NCBI RefSeq assembly: GCF_958979055.1
Contig: NC_084887.1
Coordinates: 35,752,620 to 35,816,619 of the forward strand
Reading direction: 5' to 3'
DNA length: 64,000 nt
Source of the DNA: Alnus glutinosa
Lineage: Eukaryota; Streptophyta; Magnoliopsida; Fagales; Betulaceae
Part shown: piece after piece, positions 35,836-48,060 of the stretch
Numbering within the stretch: the first letter of the stretch is position 1
Layout: each line of letters opens with the position of its first letter
Program-made: the position numbers and the translations under genes
Notes under the pieces: generated by a model
What the model was told of the DNA's origin: nothing
Seen by the model: only the letters and a program-made list of their open reading frames with translations
Databases searched by the model: none

Positions 35836-36958
35836 CGGGAGTAATCTCTTGCGGCCCAAGTTATAAAGCATTAGAAGAAACTTGCCAGAAGAAGCAATAT
35901 TTTGTTCTTTTCAACCAATAATTGAAAGATCACATTTTGATCCCTTTTATTAATGCCTGCAATTTCTTATATCTTAAGAATAATGTTGTAAAATCTCTTT
36001 TATCATATTCCACTAGGAAAATGCTCGAAGTATTACAACTTTTATTACAAAGTTATTTACAAACCAGTGTGAAAGTCATTTACGAAATATGCTCCTCGAA
36101 AATTGCATGTTCAAACTTTTGCAGCTTAAGAGTATTGAAATCTTAGGTCCTTTCTTATGCTAATTCAATATTTATTACCTTTACTAATTAAAGCATTAAA
36201 GCATCCTTTCAATAACATTTAATGAGGAAGTATGATTTTTGGATAAATTAAAATTTCCATAATCATTAAACAAAAAACCATGTTACCATAACTTGGAAAA
36301 GAACTCAAGTCAACAGGAATTTTCAGAAACATTTGAAAATGTTTGAGGTTCTTGGTTTTGTAAATGACACCAAGCATGAGCATGGATCAAAAAATATGAA
36401 GCAATTTCAAAGGATTAAGGAGTGCTTAAAATTCTATGCTTGATTAAGTTGCAGAATGAGAGAAATGAAGAACATTATTGGAATTTTTTTTTAGGACACA
36501 ATAGAGAAGCCGAGCATCTTTGGGAGGATGAGGCTCATTAGAGCCGGCAGGCCTTTGTTTTTTCAGTTTGGAAGAAGGACATGTTCTTATCTTGCTGACG
36601 CTATTGGCAACATTTTCAACATCTAATATTTACAGTCGTCATGCTTTCTTCTTTTTGAAATGGTAGCATTGGTGGGCATCGGTTTTACTATTGTCTTGTT
36701 TAAGGAGATGCCCGGAATGCTGGGAATAAATATGCATTTTATATTTTAAGTTGTTTAATTGATAATATATTTAAAAATAGTAAAAAATTCAAACTTAATA
36801 AAAAAAAAAAGATAATAAATTTGAGATGTGCGGACGTGCAGTAGCTGCCACTAGTCTAAGTACAACCTAGTAAGCTATTGCCATTTGTCAATGGTAGAAA
36901 GAATGATTGATAAGAACAAGTAAATTTGTGTGGTGAAACTTTTGAATGAGAACTTTTA

Positions 36959-37262
36959 GGCTTTGATTTGGAAGCCACTTGTCAGAATGGTAGGTTGTTA
37001 TTTTTTAAAATTGGTAAAAAATATTAGATGTGATATAAAGTAAAAAAATTTTGTACAGAAAAGTGAAAAAATTTAGTATTTTAGTGAATTTTTTATTTAA
37101 ATTATAATAAAAAAATTATTGATATAATATAAAAAATGAAAAAAAAAATGTGAATGTTTTGATGTTGATTGTTATTGAAAAATGTAAAAATGTGAAAAAA
37201 AATATATATGAATAGTAGAAAAACACTATTCTGGCATGGCAAGTCACTTGCCAAACACGGCC
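36959..37262. mobile_element. Tourist-type (PIF/Harbinger) MITE
   Basis: A 304-bp element is flanked by TTA on both sides (36956-36958 and 37263-37265). Inverted ends read GGCTTTGATTTGG and, inverted, GGCCGTGTTTGG, with further pairing around CCACTTG/CAAGTGA. It is non-coding and AT-rich inside. Confidence 0.8.
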
Positions 37263-38610
37263 TTAGTACTTGGATTTTTAGCTATTTCAATTTAGTTTTA
37301 AAGTTTTTAATTTTGATAATTAAGTTCATAATTTTTTTTTCTAATTATAAATAAGCTTTTCTATCAATTATAATTACTTAACAGCATGTTACGTGAAACT
37401 AATTAATTAATATTACGTGACACTCGTTTGCCAAATATCGTTCCTATATAGTAAGTTGTCACTAAAGTGACAACAAATATTGTCGCAATTATCGCACCAA
37501 GGACACTAATCAGCTAATAATTAATATTACATGTTGCTGCTTAAAGTACATTATGCACGTAAATTGGCATCTCGTCGCTAATATTATATTGTCAATGACG
37601 ACTATGTGATCACAAAGGGTTGTCACTTTTATCTTCCACCAATAAAATATTGTTACAGGGTATTACGATTGTTGTCGCTAGTAATGTACACATTTAATAT
37701 GAGCCCGTACCTAGATTTTCTTAACTATTTGCAAAAGAAAACATTGAAAAATTCTCAAGATTGACAAAAATCTTTAAAATATGGCCTGAATCAAAAGCCA
37801 CCAAAGAGATTAATTAGAGTGGTAGTGATCGACCAAATGAGAAGAGTTTCCTTATTGGTCTCCAACTAAAGTGTGAATATATGGGGTCTGAAAGTGGTAG
37901 GAGGGTGGCATCAATTAGCTAGGAATGAACACCATGAATTGTGGTGATTATAGCTTATGGAGCCAACTTGTTTAGTTTGTCTATGACTAGAATCATTACA
38001 CTCACTGTATGTCTTGTAACCTTGTAATGATGAAAACTAGCCAGAAATCAAACTAGTAATAAAATCACCATTAATTCTCGATCTCCATGATAATGACCTT
38101 CATGCAGCTAGCTACATCGATCGAGCTATTTGTTAGCGATCGATCGATCGGTCGATGCAGGTGGAAGAGGCAATGACTAATTAGCTTTTCTCTTTCGGTA
38201 ATCAGGAAAGATATATATTAAACTAGGAAATTAAGAAATTAACGAGTTGTAGGAACAACGTGGGAAAAAATTGAAGGAACAACCTTAAATACTTCCGTAC
38301 ATCTTCCCAACATCCACCTGCAATCAGAGATAAGGATAGTAGTGGAAAAGACTTGATAGAGCCAGATCAGTGACGTAGTGGAAGTGATTGAAAAACTCTT
38401 CGATGCACACACGTTGATAATGACAACAAATTGAGATATTATTGATGTAAAAAAATTAAAAAAAAAAAAAAAAAAAAGAATTATGGTCTACACGTAAAAA
38501 AACAGGTATAATAATTGATCATAAAAAAAAAAAAAAAATTATTAAAGTTGTATAAAAATTGTACAACAATCATTTCTCTTAATTAATATGGCTTAAATTG
38601 ATCTTTAGGA

Positions 38611-38815
38611 TGGGATTATGATCGTTTATAATTATTTATTCGAATTTAAAAGAATTTGGACAGGTGATTGTGAGAGACTACTTATGAGATTCATTTTATC
38701 ACATAAAAATTGGGTTGTTTAATCACTTATCCAACCATGTGGGTCTCTCACAATCATTTATCTGAATTCTCTTAAATTCAAACATATAATTGTAAACGAT
38801 CATAATCCGACGAGA
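38611..38815. mobile_element. Hairpin MITE
   Basis: The two arms of about 70 bp are inverted copies. The left arm begins gattatgatcgtttata and ends gtgagaga; the right arm is its complement. The loop is short, so the transcript would fold into a long stem. The same family is recognisable, split by a MULE, around 46968-48060 and more weakly near 40300. Confidence 0.75.
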
Positions 38816-41342
38816 TTTTATTCACGACATACATACAACGTTGAAATCTGACAACATTTTAACGTTCGACATTGATCCTCTATGGCATTTCATTACATCA
38901 TCCTTCCCATAAGAACTTGGCCGCTAGTTCAAACTTTTTGTTTCCTTTACCTTTTGTGGATGTCTAACCTAATAACCATCCCACATGAAGTATCAAGACA
39001 ATGTTATAAGCACATAAAAATAATTAATGTACAAAATGTGCAGCGACAAAGTTTTAAAGTTACCTTAAGCCAGACGTGAAGTCAGGAATTTTTGTGTGGG
39101 GTGCCAAACTTTTTTTTTTTTTTTTTTTTTTAACAAAAAAAGAAAAAATGGAGGGGAGAAAATAATTTTTGAGCATCTACCTTTTGTCATATTTGCTCAA
39201 GCGAATTAAAAAACCAGCAATAAAAAGTCAAAAACAAATAATTTATTATTTATAATAAAATACTGAACACTTTAATTCATGTCTAATTAAACCATATGCA
39301 ACATGCATCATCCATGTGTGCCACACTTTAATTATTAAGAGCTGCATGCACCAGCAAGAAATATAGAAGGTAATCTTTTAGAATTAGTCAGGCATGGCAA
39401 ATCACCATCAATTTAATGGTAATTATCTTAATTAACAATAGAAATGATTAAGATGAGAAACAAATCTGCCCTTGTGGAGGGTTAACTACGGAAGCAGTTG
39501 TCATCGACCCTACCTAATCAATGGCCACCTGTCCTCTTCCTTGCTAATTATCTTCCTTAAACTTGCAACTAATATGTAATTGTCATCCTTAAAAGTCTTC
39601 ACCTAATTGACTTTAGACTCAAGACAAAAAGAGGCATTTAGATGTTCATCCTTTGAAGTCACGGCCAAATATCCCACAAATACAAGTAATATATATCTTA
39701 AATAAAAAGTACAATTTTAAATTAAATCACATAACATCAATCGTTTAGAATTATATTCTAAAAAATTACGATTTAAAAAGTAAATAATTTATTATGTTTT
39801 TCGCATAATTTTAAAGACTAAACTACGATTTTAAAAGTTAAATTATAATTTTATCAAACGCTTGACTATATTTTTAAAAATTACACTTTTAAATTATATA
39901 TTTTAAAAATCGTTATTTTTAAATCTCAAATGAACTATGAATCGGCCCCAATGCACTCAACAAATTAAATTTAAATGTGAAAAAGAAGAGTTTGATTTGG
40001 AAGCAACCAGAACCGCAAAAGATAAGACAAAGCAGAAGATTAATAAATACTTGTTTGAATTAGAATTGGTTCCCATTGCAAGTCTTCTGCACAATTGGAG
40101 CTTTCAGTTGATTGAGACTGACATAACGGCTTCTGTTCTCCTACTTTTTTGTATTCTTGCTTTTTTCTTCCACTCGCCAAAGAAAGTCTGACAATTTCCA
40201 GGACAGGGGTTCCACTAATTTGTTGATTAGATTAATAACAATTTAAGCATGTTTGCCAAAGAATTCATATAAAATTTATTTGACCAAATAAAAATTAGAT
40301 TGTTTAATCACTTATTTGATTAGGTGGATTTCAAAAGTAGTCTCTCACAATCACCTACTCAAATTTGTTCAAATTCGAACAAATAATTATAAAATATCCT
40401 GATGCAGAACTCAATTGTTCAAGCAATTTAGACATCAAATTATTAGAAATCTAGCAATTCCAATCCAAATTTCCGAGTAGAGCACACAAAGTATATATTG
40501 ACCGAATTAAATGCATCTAGTAATCACATGTTTTAAGAACAGATGCTTAATAGACTGAATTTGAAAAAAATTTCTCCAACTCAATTTAGAAAAATTCTTT
40601 GTCCGAATCAAAATGCCTCATTATCCTGTATCATCAAATCAAAAGGATGTTGGAAAGAAGAAAGGATGGTTGTAGATCACTGATGTCGAATTCACGGAAA
40701 AAAAAAATGTACAAATAATACTACTCTTCACAACTATTTTACATTAGATTGCTTGTTTTAAACGATTTTTCTTTTAAGATTTTTTTAAGTGGTTGACATG
40801 AAAATTAGTTAAGACAAGCTACATCAACAGTATAATAAATGTGTGTAAAGAGGATATACCCCACAAACATTTTTCATAGTACGTACATATAATGTGGAGT
40901 TCGTGTTCATGATTTTTCAGCACTTGATTACGTTCTAAAGTATAAAGATGAGCCATCTAATTCTCTACCCTGCACCCTAATCCACTGAAACACTTTCTCT
41001 TGCAGCCCAGAACCAGAAGAGGAGTGGAAGTTGCTTTTGAAATGAGCCCAGGCCCACCTTGAACCCCTCATTTGAGAGTTGAGATTTGAGATTGGCGCTT
41101 TGTTGCTTATGGTTGACCGTAACACTCTCACGCGCTCTTCGCGGCACGTGGAGCAAAAATCTAGCGTCTCTTTTTGGCATCCTTTACATCTCTCTTTGGT
41201 AACTATGCCGCTGCCACCATTCTGGCTTCCTTTGGTTGTGTTCTACCAGAAACTTAGAGAGAGAGAGAGAGAGAGAGGGAGGGAGAATTTTTTTTCTTTT
41301 TGGGTCAGAGAGCGACCCATTTCACTTTCCTCTTCTTTGTGC

Positions 41343-41349
41343 TATATAA
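41343..41349 (+). promoter_or_regulatory. Probable TATA box of the ATL46-like gene
   Basis: TATATAA lies about 430 bp before the coding start and downstream of a GA/GGGA tract (about 41254-41284). An upstream ATG at 41431 runs nine codons to a good donor (gtaagc at 41458), so the leader may be spliced or hold a short upstream frame. Confidence 0.5.
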
Positions 41350-41778
41350 GTGACTCAAAAAAGCCTGTGTCTTTAGGGTTTTCTGCTGGAAGAGGATCAT
41401 TATTCTCTAGAGCTTTTTGATAATACATAAATGGTGGACTCCCCAGAATCAAGTTTGGTAAGCTCCAGATTTTTATCATATATTCTATGCCAGCTTCTAT
41501 CTTATTATTGTTCAATCAGTGACTTCACTTTCATTGCGAATCATGTATAATTTTTTTTCTTTCTTTTAAAGAAAGAAAGAAAGAAAAAAAAAAGCATCTG
41601 AAAGCGCTGCACAACCAGTAGCTACTACCTTCAACTATCTTAAATCTGAGCGCAAAAGCTGTAGTCTTTAAAGGGGCGTTGCATCAATGACAAGGAAGCA
41701 GCGTTTGATTTTAGCTTTGGTAGTTTCGCAATGAGTTTGGTCTGTGTTTGAATAGAAAGAGTTAGGATTTGCCTTTAC

Positions 41779-42963
41779 ATGTTCTCTGAGTGTGCCCATA
41801 TGATCTGTGGGATGTCGGAGTACAAAGAGCAGAAGTGGTTTTTGAAGCATACTCATTTGAAGATGTCTTCGATTCAGCATCAACTACAGCTAAAAGATGG
41901 TTATTTGAGCTACCCACCTCCTGTTTCTCCTTCATCCTCATCTCCATATACTAGTACTTTTCATAAAGAATCAACCCCTTCATCATCTGGTACTAAAATA
42001 AGCCCAGCTCTTCTTTTCATTATAGTAATTCTGGCTGTACTATTTTTCATCTCTGGTCTACTCCACCTTCTTGTTAGATTTCTCGTAAAGCACCCATCTT
42101 CCTCTGCATCTAGTCGATCTAACAGATACCCAGAAATTTCTAGCTCTGATACTCTCCAGAGACAGCTGCAACAACTCTTCCATCTCCATGACTCTGGTCT
42201 AGATCAAGCTTTTATAGATGCTCTTCCTGTTTTCCAGTATAAAGAGATAGTGGGTCTCAAGGAGCCATTTGACTGTGCCGTTTGTCTGTGTGAATTTTCT
42301 GAAAAGGACAAGCTCAGATTGCTTCCCATGTGTAGCCATGCTTTCCATATCAATTGTATAGACACTTGGCTCTTATCAAATTCAACATGTCCTCTTTGCA
42401 GAGGGACCCTCTTCACTCCCGGATTTTCCATTGAAAACCCAATTTTTGATTTTGATGATTTAAGAGAAGAAGATGGTTGTACTGGTGATGGGCAAAATCG
42501 GTTCACTTCTAGTCAGAAAACAGTCGAAATGGAAGAAATTGTAATTGAGAAGGGGGGTTTCCCAGTGAGACTTGGTAAATTCAGAAAGCCAAATGTTGAA
42601 GCAGGGGAGTTTGAAGGGGGAGAGACCAGTAGCAGTAATTTAGATGCAAGAAGATGTTTCTCTATGGGATCATATCAGTACGTACTTGGCAACTCAGAAC
42701 TCCGGGTTGCCTTGTACCATGATGAACAAGGGCACGACATAAAGCTCGCAAAAGGGATAGAACATAATGGGAATTCCTCGGTTGATGGAGATGTGGAAGG
42801 GAAGAAGATTGGTACTGTGACTAAAGGTGAGAGCTATTCTGTTTCCAAGATCTGGCAGTGGTCAAAGAAAGGCAAATTTTCAAGCTCTTCAGATGTCCAG
42901 ATGGGCATGCCACCTTCTCTTAATATGGAATTGCCATGGATGAATAAACCACAAGGGACATGA
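41779..42963 (+). CDS. ATL46: RING-H2 finger E3 ubiquitin ligase, ATL46-like
   Basis: This is a membrane-anchored E3 ubiquitin ligase of the plant ATL family. It is a single coding exon, 394 residues from the first ATG; in-frame ATGs at 41812 and 41863 are equally plausible starts and the last gives the more usual family N-terminus. A membrane helix covers about residues 74-100 (LLFIIVILAVLFFISGLL). The ATL-signature GLDQAFIDALPVF follows. The RING-H2 at 166-207 has all eight ligands (C166, C169, C185, H187, H190, C193, C204, C207) and the E2-contact W197. The downstream segment GFSIENPIFDFDD and the overall order match ATL46 and its close paralogues such as ATL13/ATL47. The long C-terminal tail is low in known domains. 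The substrate is unknown. Confidence 0.92.
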   Translation: MFSECAHMICGMSEYKEQKWFLKHTHLKMSSIQHQLQLKDGYLSYPPPVSPSSSSPYTSTFHKESTPSSSGTKISPALLFIIVILAVLFFISGLLHLLVRFLVKHPSSSASSRSNRYPEISSSDTLQRQLQQLFHLHDSGLDQAFIDALPVFQYKEIVGLKEPFDCAVCLCEFSEKDKLRLLPMCSHAFHINCIDTWLLSNSTCPLCRGTLFTPGFSIENPIFDFDDLREEDGCTGDGQNRFTSSQKTVEMEEIVIEKGGFPVRLGKFRKPNVEAGEFEGGETSSSNLDARRCFSMGSYQYVLGNSELRVALYHDEQGHDIKLAKGIEHNGNSSVDGDVEGKKIGTVTKGESYSVSKIWQWSKKGKFSSSSDVQMGMPPSLNMELPWMNKPQGT

Positions 42964-45574
42964 AGGTATTTGTATGATTGTTTTCTTGATCTATATTTCA
43001 TCCATCGATTAAAACTTGTTATGCTTGAGCTAGTCTTACTGAAAAGTTTTCAAGATGCTAATTCACCAATTATCCTAAATGGTTGTGGCATACTCTGATT
43101 CTACAGCATCTTTTTTGTTTTGAAACCCGAAAATTACATCTCTTGTTTCATGGGGCTTTTTTCTTATTTTGGAATGTGACAGTAGAGGATGTGTTTAGAT
43201 GACCCCCAGTTGGGATGAGGCTTTGATGAACACATGATGTCTCGTGTCTTATAATAGAGAATATTTATATGATTTTTTTGTTTGCCTTTGTAAAAATGAT
43301 TCAAGAGCCAACCTTGTGGAACCCGTCTTAGTGGGAGAAATCTGAATCATTTGCTAGTTCAATGGTTATATCATCCATGAATATGGGTGTAGAAGCGTAG
43401 GCACCCGATTTGTTGAATAAAACTCCATTTCGTAGCTGGCTTGGAATGCCTATTGGCTAATAAAGGAACTTCATCTTAACATGTTTTTTTTTTCTTCATA
43501 ATTTCTTATCAATTTTACCATCTAAATAGTTTCATTTTACATCTCAACCTTGCTTCACAAGATCACATAACATATTGTGACGCTACTTTGAAGCATAAAA
43601 TTTTCTTAAGAGGACTTAAATTCCCAACCTTTCACTAGACACTCCTCTGTGTTCTCCATTCAAATTTATTGTCTAGCTATCAAACATTTGTGTGCTCAGC
43701 CTATGAATTCTCTATCTCTCTCAAGCTACCAGAAGTATTCACACTCGGCTAGCTAAAGGTTATTTTGGCTAGCCGTGAGGCAAATTTGGGCGAAAATGTT
43801 GGTGCATCCGACTAGCTATTTTAAACCAAAAATTGGTGAGCTGCCTCATCAATACTATAGTTTACCAAACGTAAAATATACTAGAGGTATCAAATTTTTT
43901 ACGAAGAGATTATCAAAATGATGTGGAACTTATGCATTGGTACTCGTAATATTTCTTTTTATTGATTGTTTTGATCATTCCAATGAATAAGTTTTATATC
44001 ATCTTTGGTATTTATCTCTTGATAAAAAATTTGGTACCCCTAACATTTCTCATTAAAATAAAAATAAATAAATAAAGAGAAAATTTGTTGAGCAAGTTTA
44101 AAGGGGACAAGTGCTCTTGCTTTCTTGCCTTTTGAGGCATTGGGTTTTTTTTTTTAATCTCCTTTTATTTTTCATTAACCCTTTTGGGATGATGTGTACA
44201 TAATCTTTTGCGCTGAGGGATCTCTGAAAATCGGCAGTTGGACAGTGGTGGTGGGATCCATGAAAGCTGTGTGACAGAATCTTTCATTCTTGTTATATGA
44301 GACCTTTGATTCAGAAATTGGCTGGACTGGCATTGCTGTGGGGTCCTACTTTGCTCTTCCCATGTGGCCTTGTTGAAATAAATTTTCCATGTATTCCTCA
44401 TTTGATTTCAAATGTGCTGATTATCAATGGGTCTCAAGTTTAGCAACCTGGGAAAGTGTCTCTTCAGTGGATTAATATAAGAAACAGTCAAATGAGATTT
44501 GAAAAAGGGCAAAAAGAACAGACAGAAAAAGAGAAAGCTGTACCAAAAGATAAAAACAAAAGATGAGATTAAGAAAAGGGTTGGGATTCTGACGCTCCCT
44601 TTGGCCATTGTGGTTGCTATAATATTTCTCTTTCTTGTTTTCTTTCATGGTTTTCTGAAATAATACCAAGTTCTTATTTTGGAGTGTGTGGTCCGTGCAA
44701 TATGTAGATAATAGATATCATATTACCAAACGCACCAATGGAGTGCCAAGTACAATCTCGTGGGAATGATATTATTTGTCTTTTTCATCCTCCAATAGAA
44801 AATGCAGCACGCTCACCAACCAATATTGATTAAACTCTACCAAGGGGCCCTGCATTCCTCCTGTTTAATTAAACTACACTAATTAAACCCTCACCAACCA
44901 GCATTACTTAAAACTACACTGTGGAGGCTCCACAATTTTGCTGTGTAAGATTTTTCATTTTGGGATTTTATGCTATTAGATTGTTTGAATTTTATATAAA
45001 TTTAGACAGTTTAAGAGAAGGAATTGTGGGACTTACTTCTTGGGCATATTGGATTAAGTTGAAGGCCAACAAAGCCCGCTTAGAAAATTTGGTCATTTAT
45101 GTATTGTTACCAAACGAATGAATAAGAATGATCATTCCATTCCAACTTCTTGTATTGCTAGTAATACTCATTCATTTTTTCAAGTAATTATCATTATAGT
45201 GTACCAAACGTGCCTTAAAGCAAGAGCTAGTTGGTATCTTTTTGTGCAGCCATGCGCACATGCCTCTGTCTTTCAACATTCTTTAGATTCATGTTGTGTT
45301 CGTGAATTATTGGGAAGAATGAAGATGATCACATGACATAGCTGCTGCATTGCCACAAGTTCAACATATTTCACAATCCATTGAACTATCGTGGGACCAA
45401 ATTGTTTAGCTTGCTTATCTCCATCTCCTCCAACATTATCGATAAATACGTGAAGGGCTGTTTTGGGGGGGATGAACTGTGAAGGAAATGGAAGAGTGGT
45501 CATGAATGCCCTGCCAAAAGTTGAGAATGAAAGAAAATGATGACAAGGGAGAAAGGCCCAGAAGTAGTCCATCC

Positions 45575-45600
45575 ACAGCCACAGCCACAGCCACAGCCGA
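45575..45600. repeat. (CCACAG)n hexamer microsatellite
   Basis: Four and a bit copies of a CCACAG unit. The minus-strand frame across it gives a WLWL repeat and is not considered a gene. Confidence 0.85.
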
Positions 45601-46933
45601 GTGGTTGTGAAGCTCAAAAAGAGGCCTTTCACAGCAAAAGTTGCGTTGAATTTTGCATGATACAAGGAGCAGCAGTACTGCACGTTTGTTAGTGCCAAGA
45701 CCACTCAAGCTGGAGAAGGTAAGAATGTGGGAATTGGGATCTGCATCTGTAATGGAATATCAACTAATTGGATTTGGTGCGTGTCCTATTCCCGTAAACA
45801 AAGAACATAAGCTGAAAGTGTCACGTGTTCTTAATTACTAATGTAATACCTTAATTTGTATTCTATGCGTTATATTTCATGCGTTTCAAACACAAATTTT
45901 ATTAGTTTGCAACTCCTAATTCATTACTATGATAGGAGATTGCTTTTTTTTTTTTAAATAAAAAAAAAATACCAAGATCCTCATTACAACAATTCATCTA
46001 CACCACAATTAGACTGATTAGCGTCCAAATATCACCTTTTTTTTTTTTTTTTTTTTTAAATGACAAGGTTTTTATCCCGACCACTCCTTCGATACGTTCA
46101 CCCCCACCACACACTTTGGAGAATTATCAAATCACTTGTAGACCATGAAAATAAGCGTGAGGTGACCCAAGTATTACTTGTCATAGGGATTCACATCCTA
46201 CTTCCTAGGAATTGTAGGGGTTTACAACTTTTAATAATAAATGGCTCCAAATAAGCCACTTTATCTAAAAAGAAAGAGAAAAAAAGAAGAAGGTAGAGAA
46301 ATAGGCTGATGTGCTGGACAATTAATGTCTCCTTAAAATTGAGATTAATGGTGCGTTTGGGTATTAAATTTTTAAAATTTTATTTACAAATATCGAGGTA
46401 AAAAATTGTGTTTGGATGTTGAATTTTGAGATTGAAAAATATTATATTTTAATAATAAGAAATGATTGGAAGTTTAAAAAGTTGTGTATAATGATTGGTA
46501 TTTTAAAAAGTTGTGTGAAATAATAATTTAAATAATAATAATTTATTATATATTGATTATTTAATTAAAATAAATAAATAATATTTTTTTAAAAAAATAA
46601 TTGAAATCAAAATTAAAAATTAAAAAAAAAAAAAAAAAATGAAGGAAGGGGTGGCTGCCAACCGGGGGTGGCCCGGCCACCCCCATGGAGGTCGGAGTGG
46701 CCGCGCAGTGGTCGGGGGAGGCCGCGCGGCCTCGGCTGGCAGCCACCCCTCTGTTTTTTTTTTTTTATTTAAATTATTAATATTTTATTATTTAAATGTG
46801 GGACCCATGCGTTTTTTTAGTCAACTTTTCCTGCGCGTGGGTCCCACCATTAATCTGAAAAACAGCATTGAATTTTCTCAAAACTCGGGTCAAAATTCGG
46901 GTTTTATGCGGGTGGGTGGGTTTTAGAAAAAAC

Positions 46934-46959
46934 CCGAGTGGAATAATTATTCCACTCGG
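46934..46959. repeat. Perfect 26-bp palindrome
   Basis: The sequence ccgagtggaataa is followed directly by its exact reverse complement, with no loop. It lies at the right side of an AT-rich, GC-cored repeat of unclear limits. Confidence 0.9.
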
Positions 46960-46967
46960 AACATCTC

Positions 46968-48060
46968 AAATTATTTGTTAAAATTTAAGACAATGTGATT
47001 GTGACTACTTATACAATCTATTTGATTAGTAGTTAAGTAATATAATTTTGGGTCAAACATCTTTTTAGTCTTTGAGTTTTGACAACTTTATTTTTTAGTC
47101 CCTAAGTTTCAATTCGCATCACAGATGATACATCAATTTTGAGAAATGACCAAATTAATACCTCGATTAACTTCTCCGTCCAAAAACTAACAGTCCGCCA
47201 CGTGTCAACTTCTGAGGTTGACACGTGGCACTATATAAAAAAATTAAAAATTAAAAATCTTTAAAAATCAATTAAAAAATTAAAAAAAATTGAAAAAACT
47301 AAAAAAAAAAAGGGGTGGCGGTGGCCGGCCTGTCTGGGGTGGCCATGCGGTGGTTCGACCACCCCCTGGACAGAAAGTAAAAAATAAAAAATAAAAAAAA
47401 ACCCTAAAAAGAATTTTTCCGTTTTGCCCTTGGGGGTGGTTTGGCCACCCCAAGGGCAAAACGGAAAAATTCTTTTTAGGGTTTTTTTTTTTTTTTTTTT
47501 GCCCTTGGGGGTGGTTCGGCCACCCCCAAAGGCAAAACGGAAAACCCGATTATTATTATTATTATTTTTTTTCTTTCTGTCCAGGGGGTGCCCGAACCAC
47601 CGCATGGGGGTGGTTCGGCCACCCCAGACCGGCCAGCTACCTCCCTAGCCAAAATGGGGGTGGCCAACCACCCCCATGGTGGCCAAGGGGGTGGCTGAGA
47701 GCCACCCCCCTTTTTTTTTTTAGTTTTTTCAATTTTTTTTTAAATTTTTTAATTGACTTTTAAAGATTTTTTTATTTTTTTATATAGTGTCATGTGTCAA
47801 CTTCTGAGGTTGACACGTGGCGGACCGTTAGTTTTTGGACGGAGAAGTTAACCGAGGTACTAATTTGGTCATTTCCCAAAATTGATGTATCATCAGTGAT
47901 GCGAATTGAAACTCAGGGACTAAAAAATAAAGTTGTCAAAACTCAGGGACTAAAAAGGTGTTTAACCCTATAATTTTTATTTGGTCGTGAATCTTATAAG
48001 TAGTCTTTCATAATCATCCGTCTAAATTCTTTCAAATTCAAACAAATAATTTGAGAGTAT
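46968..48060. mobile_element. Hairpin MITE interrupted by a MULE
   Basis: The left arm (tcaaattatttgtt...gtgactacttat) and the right arm (ataagtagtcttt...acaaataatttga) are inverted copies of the family at 38611. Removing the 919-bp MULE and one target copy leaves a hairpin of ordinary MITE size, about 165 bp. Confidence 0.7.
47050..47968. mobile_element. MULE-type element with 250-bp inverted repeats and GC-rich core
   Basis: A perfect 9-bp target duplication, tataatttt, sits at 47041-47049 and 47969-47977. The terminal inverted repeats begin GGGTCAAACA and GGGTTAAACA and stay recognisable for about 250 bp, through gtgtcaacttctgaggttga. The centre (about 47310-47710) is GGGGTGG/CCACCCC palindrome repeats. 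There is no transposase. Confidence 0.9.

Larger units (their letters stand above)
35836..41778. other. Intergenic region, receptor-like kinase to ATL46
   Basis: No gene is supported. It contains a Tourist-type MITE (36959-37262), a hairpin MITE (38611-38815), and a possible decayed copy of the same hairpin type at about 40255-40400. About 39171-39340 resembles part of the large intron of WAT1 gene A (about 16285-16490). Many A/T homopolymers occur. The last ~450 bp hold the probable ATL46 promoter and leader. Confidence 0.55.

Noticed and set aside
37440..37700. Short inverted motif (gttgtcactaaagtgacaac) as a transposon end
   Set aside because: No matching second end or target duplication was found nearby.
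45273..45704. 143-codon minus-strand frame
   Set aside because: It includes a WLWLWLW run from a hexamer microsatellite and has no recognisable family or gene signals.
47261..47667. Open frames of up to 114 codons on both strands
   Set aside because: They translate the palindromic GC core and A/T homopolymers of the MULE at 47050-47968.
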